Assembly: GCF_052857255.1 (NCBI RefSeq) | Contig: NC_135497.1 | Span: 186,642,109 to 186,706,108, forward strand | DNA: 64,000 nt | Source: Amblyomma americanum | Lineage: Eukaryota; Arthropoda; Arachnida; Ixodida; Ixodidae | Direction of reading: 5' to 3' | In this document: piece by piece, positions 57,916 through 64,000 of the stretch | Layout of the letters: each line of letters begins with the position of its first letter | Position numbering within the stretch: position 1 is the stretch's first letter | Notes under the pieces: generated by a model | What the model saw: only the letters and a program-made list of their open reading frames with translations | What the model was told of the DNA's origin: nothing | The model's database searches: none | Made by a program: the position numbers and the translations under genes

Positions 57916-60879
57916 CTGCCGCATGCAACGGACTTATCTGCCACCGTGTATACTGAAGACAACATAGCCGGCGTTCAGAGTTGGCCATCGATGTGCGTTA
58001 ATTGCGGAAAACTTCAACATGCGCATCGGGCCACCAACCACGGGGGAAGAATATACGTAGTCCTAGAAAAAAAATTAACAGGATGTGGCTTTGTGGAATT
58101 AAAGGAAAAGATTTACTGAGGCAACCAAGGAAAAAAAAATTTTTTCCTGCAAATTCGCATCCCGTAAATTCTCGTCAGTCAATGCATACCAACGGCATAT
58201 GGTCAGCCTTGACAACATGCGTCCATATCTTCCGCAGCCACTAATGGCTTCAGACACTAGGAAAAATTTTCTTGGAGGGATAATGTCGTGTAAGACGGGC
58301 AGATACGTATACAGAATATTAAGCTCCATTTCCTCGTTGGCTGAAGCAGGACGGGCCGTGTAAGAGAGGGCACGTGGCGGCAATTCTTCGCCAGTGCCCG
58401 TTTGGGTTAGCCTTAGCGGCACAGACCACGAGCACGCGGGCCAAAACACTTCTTTGCGTGATAGGAGTGTCCTATGTGAATACGTACGCCACATCGAAAG
58501 CTTTTAATAATGGCTCTCTTCTGGTCAACGGGAATTGTTTTACGCTTTCGTTTCCCGCCGCTTTGGTCCCGTTAAATCAGTCGTACCTCGATACCATCAG
58601 CCATGCCAAGCGCACACTGGCGAAATGGTTTTAATCGTGCTGAGAAAACGAACCAGAACGTCGATCCAGAAAAACAGTGTCCTCGTAGTGGGCACTCGTA
58701 GCGAGGAGTTTGGAGGACGGGGCAGCTATCATTTTTCTCAACGAATCTGTACGGAAGTGTTCAGCGCCGTTACGAATTGACTTACTCAGCGCGAAATGCC
58801 CAGTGGGGTTCATTGGAGGCTCGGTATCTCCCGTTATGACCCGTTGGTTTTCTGAGAAGGCGCTTGCTCCTCGTTTCGGAGTCGAAACCGCGTGTCATCG
58901 CTTTGTAGCTCATGAGCTTCCAGTTGGTGTATTCTGACGCGCTCGTTCAAGAACGACGACGAAAGGTGCAGTAAGCGTCAAGAATAACGTGAACTGAACA
59001 ATTGAAGCATGAACCCGAAAATAATAATAGCTACTGGTGAAGAAGTACGCCCGGGTTCCATTAACACCTTCAAAAGTGTTCTTCGGGCCATTGTAGTAAA
59101 AACCAGCTGCTAAATAAAGGTCATTTTTGTTTTTCTATTCGCGTTTCATTTGACGCTGGCAGTGCGTCATTCAGTTCCCTCCCCAGTGCAGAGTAGCACG
59201 CCAGATATTTATTTGCCTGGCCAACCTCTCTGTCTTTCGCATCAATAAACCCTCTCACTCTGTCTCGTGAAAAAATCTTGGCTCGCAACTTTTTGAACAT
59301 TGGACGGCTGTATGGGCGTGCCGCGAGAATAAAATGAATCGCTTTATGACATTGCTGTGCGTACTTAAGAAAAGTGCTTCTTTTTTTCTGCTACGTAAAT
59401 TACGAGAAGCTGAACTGCTCAACTAAGCGACGCTTTTTCCAGATCAGGGCGAAAGAGGGTTCCTCGCCGTCCATCTTTGTAAAGCGAAGTTTGTTCGGAG
59501 GGTGGCGGTCCTATTTGTGCAATGCATTTGTTTAAATTTCTCCGTCGAAAATATAGATTTTTTTTATGGCGTTTCCATACAAAATTTCTTACCGAGGAGT
59601 GGGAAACACAATCCACCAAAGGTGCTCTCACAGGGAATGTCTCTTTGCTCGTTGTCACTACATGACAGGACAGTGATCGTTCTGCCGTGTAATGACGTCT
59701 CTCGGCTTTCGCACCCTAAGCGTCACCTAGAACTATTAGGGGGACTAGCCACGCGTTCAGTGACCGGCTACAAGCACAAGTGACTGCCGCTGCAGCCAAA
59801 CAGTGATGACGGCTGAGCGACGCCAACGGGGCGGCGGCGCTCAAGGAAACCGAAGAGGGAAAAAAATTGAATAGGCGGGAGAACAAAGGCGAAGCGGGGT
59901 CTCTAGCACGAGGGGTAGGGGGTTGAGAGCTTCTGTTTACCGACCAATCAATGCCACTTCATAAGCGATGCATGAAGGGAGTGTGAGGAGGAAGGGGGCA
60001 GGCAAAGGAGGGGAGGGGGGGTGGCAGTCGATGCCGCGTCGGCTGAGGACGTTTCCTCGTCTGCTAGGCCAGGCAATGCGGTCACGCCATGGATTGATCC
60101 GCCCGCTCCGAATCTAAATGCATCCTTGCATTTTGAGCCATATCGAGCGCTGAGCGACATACAAGGGCCAACAAAAAATAGGCATATAATGTAGTGGGAA
60201 TGAAAGGAACCAGTGCAACCACAGAGACAGGCTCGTCGCTGGCAGACAGCAGGTTGTACAGGAGCAGAGAGGAAAAGAAGAGAAGTTTTGTCTGGATTAG
60301 AAGGAAAGAGGAGAAGAAAGGCGGTCCCCATAAATGCTACCCCTATGCGGGCTAAAGCGTTACGCCTGTCGTGGCCTTTTCCTTAATGCGTGACTTTTTG
60401 CTAGTAGAACGAGTAGAATACTAAAGCAAAAGGTAGCCGTATATGAGCTATAAAGGTTGGCGACGCGACAAGAAAAATTATCAACGAGCGATCTTAATAT
60501 ATGAGTGGCGTGAGTCTAATTTTCCACTTACCTGGGAGCAATTTGTGTCCGGTGTTGAGAAGATAAACGCTCTCTGAGAAAGCAAACACTCTTTTCTGGA
60601 GAAGGGCAGCCGTCCATACCACTGGCCTAAAGCAGCAGGCGGTGCACTATTAGAGCTTCAGACCGAATCTGTTTGTATAATACCCGCAGGTTGTCTTAGC
60701 TAACACGCACCAATATTAAGAATGCGGTAAAGCATCCACAGGAACTGATACAAGGAAATGCGCTTAGATAACATGTGCGATGTCGAGCACTTACTTTTTT
60801 AAATGAAGACCTACCTAGTTATTTACGCTAATCAATTACAGGCATTTATAAATACTGCTGTCAGCGCTAACTTGGCAGT
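57916..60879. other. No gene seen
   Basis: Mixed sequence. Overlapping frames at 58099-58937 and 59419-60331 show no known motif. A G-rich patch lies near 60000-60025. Confidence 0.3.
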
Positions 60880-60990
60880 TTATTTATTTATTTACTTCAT
60901 ACAAGTTGCTGCAGCAACACAAGAGCAGTCAGGTTTAAAAGGACACCGCCGACAAATTAAAGTTGATCTGTATCAATAGACTGCCTCATT
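60880..60990 (-). repeat. Retroelement 3' tail fragment with (TAAA)n
   Basis: In minus orientation, CAACTTGTATGAAGTAAATA then AATAAAT resembles the 3' end of the L2/CR1-like element at 10.0 kb (GCAGTATTTGTAAATAAAT). Only the tail is present. Confidence 0.35.
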
Positions 60991-63559
60991 CTGACAAAAA
61001 AAGACGCCAGCCCGCACACCTACCCTTAAAAGACGCTACTTTCACTGAAAATTTAACTGTTATAAGCAAGAAAAGGCCAAAAAAGAAATACAGGCGCGGC
61101 AATCATCAACCGATCTCGCAAGCAAACAGTGGTGCGTCGACACAGCGCACGGAGTCCTTTGCCGGAAAATGAAAGACAAGCTGCACTCGTCACGAGCCAG
61201 AACGACATTCGTCTTATGACGAGCCTGGCTCGTGATCTCGTCCATGTCCACTAAGCGGTTAAACACAGTGGCAACGCAAGTTTCTAAAGCACATATTGTC
61301 GGATAAGCTTCACGTTTATATGTATCCAAGTGGCTTCATTGCTTTGTTCAAATTTTTGTGCAGTGCATGCTGTGACACCTTATGTAAGCCGGCTTAAAGA
61401 GTTTGTAGTGCACAAGAAACGCCTGCATTCGAAACTACATTTTAATCATAAATGTAATCCTTCACTTGGGGGGGGGGGGGGGGGGTGCATATTTCGCAAA
61501 CATTCGAAGCTTTTGGCCGTGATGGTGACTGGAATGAACACCTTCCGGAACCTTTCAAATGCTCTATGGCTGCCCAAAGTCCTCCTGACAGAGCACCAAG
61601 GGACCGTTTCACGGCACCCTGTTCACCTGCGATCTACTAGACCAGCTTTGTTAGCACAGCGATATCGCTTTAGCTTTACCCTCGCTCTCAACTGCGACGC
61701 AAACACAGCGGGACACGACAGGTGTACAGTGGCCCTAACAGACAAGACATACCAAGCTACAGCTCTTTCCTTTGGGGTTTTTAAAAGATTGTGCTCCCGA
61801 TATGGTACGGTTAGCGTTCTAAATGCTTTCTTTTTTTGCCAAAATAACCCTACCTCCCCTCCCTCCCACTTCCTTACAACGAAATTTTTCTCGAGAAGAA
61901 GCGCATTGCAGAATCGTTTTTTTACCGCTGTGTTCATCCCTTGCACTTCCCACTTGCGTCGCCCGAGCCGCAACCTCTGAGGTCATGCTTTTCATGTGCG
62001 CACCATTGCGCTCCGATTTTCTCGCGTCTCTTAATCGATCCTTGCACCCCTAAGCACTACTTCCGCCAGTGTATTTCGTCCCCCTGCGTTCCCGCTTTTC
62101 CCAAAATACTCCTCCGCCCGATGCCTCTCTGGAGAGAGAGGAGGAAGTGGGAGAGGGGAGCTCCAGACCTTTCACCCTGTCATCCAAGACGACGAAGGTG
62201 CAGGTTTGATTCTCCCAGCCTCACATTTCCGGGGACGCCTATACGTGAATACGCGCTGCGAGCACGAACGCGAGGCGCCCGCACAAAACTGTGATCCCCG
62301 GGGATACAGGTCTGCTGCATGGGGGACTAATTTAGCCTATTAAGGAACGACCCTCTCGCGCCCTCCATCCGACCCTGAATGTTTAATGCGGGCGGAGAGG
62401 GGAGCCGCCGCTCAGGCGAACGAATTCAGGGCGAAAACGCGGGCCCGCAAGCACTTTGCCGGGCTTGAGCGCTGGCGTGGGCGTTGTACTAACGTTCGGC
62501 AGGCAGGCGAGCTGCCCCGGAAACTGGCAATGCGTCTCAATGGGTCTCGCGTGCGTGCGCATACCTGAACAGTGCTATTAATTCTGATTGTTCTCTGGCT
62601 GAGTTTACACTTTGGCGAGGGCGATGAAGTTTTTCTTCTTAATACTGCATTCCTTATGAAGTGGATTTTTTAGTTTGTTTTTTTCCTGGCGGTATATCGA
62701 CTGAGTGCGAAGTGATAGGGAATACCGAGCACAAACTCGTTCTGAATGTTTTCGTGCACGTTCCCGTAATTTTTTCAATATTTTCAACTTTTGTGGCCTT
62801 AAACTGATTAACAGTCACGTCAAAATACTCATGCGGAGCCTTGAATAAAGTTCTAGAACAAATGAACATCTTCATGCAACAAAATAAAGTTAACCTGTAC
62901 AGGAGAGCTCGGAGAAATAAAGCAGCCGAGGTATGTTATGCCGTAATCTTTTCAAGCTCTCAGTAGCAAACTGATCAAATAAAACTGATTCGGAGAGTAA
63001 TAGCTTGTGACACGTATTTGCGGTCTAATTTAGAGAGTGCCTGACGTGCACTCAGTGTCAAGGTAAAGCCGTTTTTCTTCCCCAGCATTGTGCAGATGTT
63101 GATTCGAACATCAGAGTCACCAAAGCTATGGGCTCCAATCACTGCCCTATTTTAATTTCACTTTACCTCCTGGGACCTACCGCGTGATATACATTCATGC
63201 ATGCATATTTCCGTATTCTTGAACGCATTGTGCTCTTGCAAATATGTGCTAATTTTAAACACTTCTACAAATCAATGCCGTAAAAGTCATCAAACAATCG
63301 GTACAAATAATGCTCTCATGGCAAAAGTTGGCTTCCGAGCCGTCGATCATGAACAGGGAAGGTCCGAGCCAGGGCCGGTGTCGTATCCAAGTAGGCATTC
63401 GTCACGTCAGCGTGCAAATCAAGGGCGCACTTTACTGTCACACTACAGTGCAAAGACGTTGTTTATTGGTCAAATGGGTGTTCGACGTACGCAGCAAGAA
63501 ACGCTTCTGTTGTTGCGCCCGCGAGAAACCAGTGCAGTGTGCTCGGGAGTGTTCTTATC
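60991..63559. other. No gene seen; poly-G at 61468-61485; GC-rich patch 62.0-62.6 kb
   Basis: A 216-codon frame at 61330-61980 runs through the 18-G tract and has no domain, so it is not called. The GC-rich patch is a possible upstream element of the cholinergic gene, which would be about 1.3-1.9 kb downstream. No TATA box or strong donor was found. Confidence 0.35.
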
Positions 63560-63891
63560 ACAGTGCACAAGAGAGAAGTGAGGGCGGCTTGGCTGGGCCC
63601 CGGCAAGCTGTCCCGATGGCTCCGGCGCAAGAGTTTCTTTCACGCCGAGCAGGCTCGCGACGTTAACGCTAAGTGAGGCCTTGCGAGGAGCAAACGTCTG
63701 AGAAGCGTTGGGCTCTCTCTGACGCCAGCCGCCGCGCCACGCCGCCCTCCAGCTCGTGCTGTAGGCGTCCCTCCCGAGCCGAGGCCCTCATGTCTGTCTC
63801 TGTCTGTCTCTGTCCCCAAGGGAGGAGGAGCAGCCGAGGCGGAGGGCGGCGGCGGCGGCGGCTGCACGGGCGGCTCCCGCGGCCAGCAGCC
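63560..63891 (+). promoter_or_regulatory. GC-rich leader and splice acceptor upstream of VAChT
   Basis: This is a GC- and CpG-rich stretch directly before the VAChT start. A (TGTC)n/pyrimidine tract at 63791-63817 ends in CCCCAAG at 63814-63820, which reads as a 3' splice site, so the coding exon may begin at 63821. Two weaker donor-like GTGAGG sequences lie at 63579 and 63675. In other animals VAChT shares an upstream non-coding exon with choline acetyltransferase, and a spliced leader would fit that arrangement. Which exon is spliced to this acceptor cannot be seen from sequence alone. Confidence 0.5.
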
Positions 63892-64000
63892 ATGGCGGTC
63901 TTGCCATTCATCAACCAAGACACGTCGCAGCTATGGCGCCGCCTCAACGACAAAATCGAGGAGCCCAAGAGCCAGAGGCGACTCATCCTCATCATCGTCT
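63892..64000 (+). CDS. VAChT: Vesicular acetylcholine transporter, N-terminus (partial, runs off window)
   Basis: The product would load acetylcholine into synaptic vesicles in exchange for protons (major facilitator superfamily, SLC18 group, 12 membrane segments). Thirty-six codons are visible. Residues 5-10 read PFINQD, like the short conserved segment near the start of worm UNC-17 and fly VAChT. Residues 24-36 contain EPKSQRRLILIIV, which fits the family junction between the cytoplasmic tail and membrane segment 1. The tail length of about 30 residues is also normal. The spacing and the EP-x-x-QRRL motif fit VAChT better than the related monoamine transporter VMAT. The start is chosen because GCCATGG is a strong initiation context. 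An in-frame ATG at 63790 has no intervening stop, but its context is weak and it would add an Arg/Gly-rich stretch; it is removed if the acceptor at 63820 is used. Identity is from memory of the family, not a search. Confidence 0.82.
   Translation, partial: MAVLPFINQDTSQLWRRLNDKIEEPKSQRRLILIIV

Noticed and set aside
61330..61980. 216-codon frame on the + strand
   Set aside because: It runs through an 18-G homopolymer and shows no domain, credible start or conserved pattern.
62200..62220. GGTTTGATTCTCC resembling a tRNA box B
   Set aside because: No matching box A at the right spacing and no cloverleaf.

Overview
The window looks like a stretch of a large, repeat-rich arthropod genome, most probably a hard tick (Ixodidae). 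The reasons are several copies of a tRNA-derived short interspersed element that matches my recollection of the tick 'Ruka' type, a second tRNA-derived family with an ATT-repeat tail, decayed I-like and L2/CR1-like non-LTR retrotransposons of the kind common in ticks, long homopolymer G/C runs, and one gene start with animal splice and start-site features. Nothing looks bacterial, organellar or viral. The species assignment rests on recognition, not on a search.

Only one protein-coding gene is recognised with confidence. It begins 109 bases from the right edge, at 63892 on the + strand, and its 36 visible residues fit the N-terminus of a vesicular acetylcholine transporter (VAChT / UNC-17 family) up to the start of membrane segment 1. 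A GC-rich leader and a pyrimidine-tract splice acceptor lie just upstream. In flies, worms and mammals this gene is nested in the first intron of choline acetyltransferase, so the right edge is probably a cholinergic locus whose remainder is outside the window. Other gene-related signals are unproven: GC-rich islands near 25.0-26.0, 39.9-40.3, 42.7-43.3, 44.1-44.7, 49.7-50.9, 54.8-55.4 and 62.0-62.6 kb, some with a TATA box or a good splice donor, and a few long open frames I cannot identify.

Left to right: 1.9-2.9 kb holds the 3' end of a non-LTR retrotransposon with a broken RNase H domain; 4.4-8.6 kb looks like one inverted-repeat element nested in another; 10.0-10.9 kb is a 5'-truncated L2/CR1-like element; 14.8-15.05 kb is a charged repeat-protein fragment; 15.4-18.3 kb is a nearly full-length but decayed I-like element; 18.9-24 kb mixes small repeats, SINEs and a second reverse-transcriptase relic; 25-26 kb is a GC island with a candidate first exon; 27.9-31.2 kb has a hammerhead-ribozyme-like repeat and an inverted-repeat element; 33.2-34.4 kb is a TA/GA/GATA microsatellite including 218 perfect GATA units; 36-38.6 kb and 46.9-47.3 kb carry unidentified open frames; 48.1-48.9 kb is a near-palindromic transposon; 51.2-51.5 kb is a cluster of TCTATAGA palindromes; 56.0-56.4 kb is a second-family SINE; and the gene start closes the window.

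The genes do not form a system together. The structure is an intergenic or intronic landscape of nested mobile elements upstream of a neuronal gene. The least-explained material is the two hammerhead-like motifs, the paired and nested inverted repeats, a 36-base tandem carrying CRE and E-box palindromes, and the stop-free frames with no recognised family.
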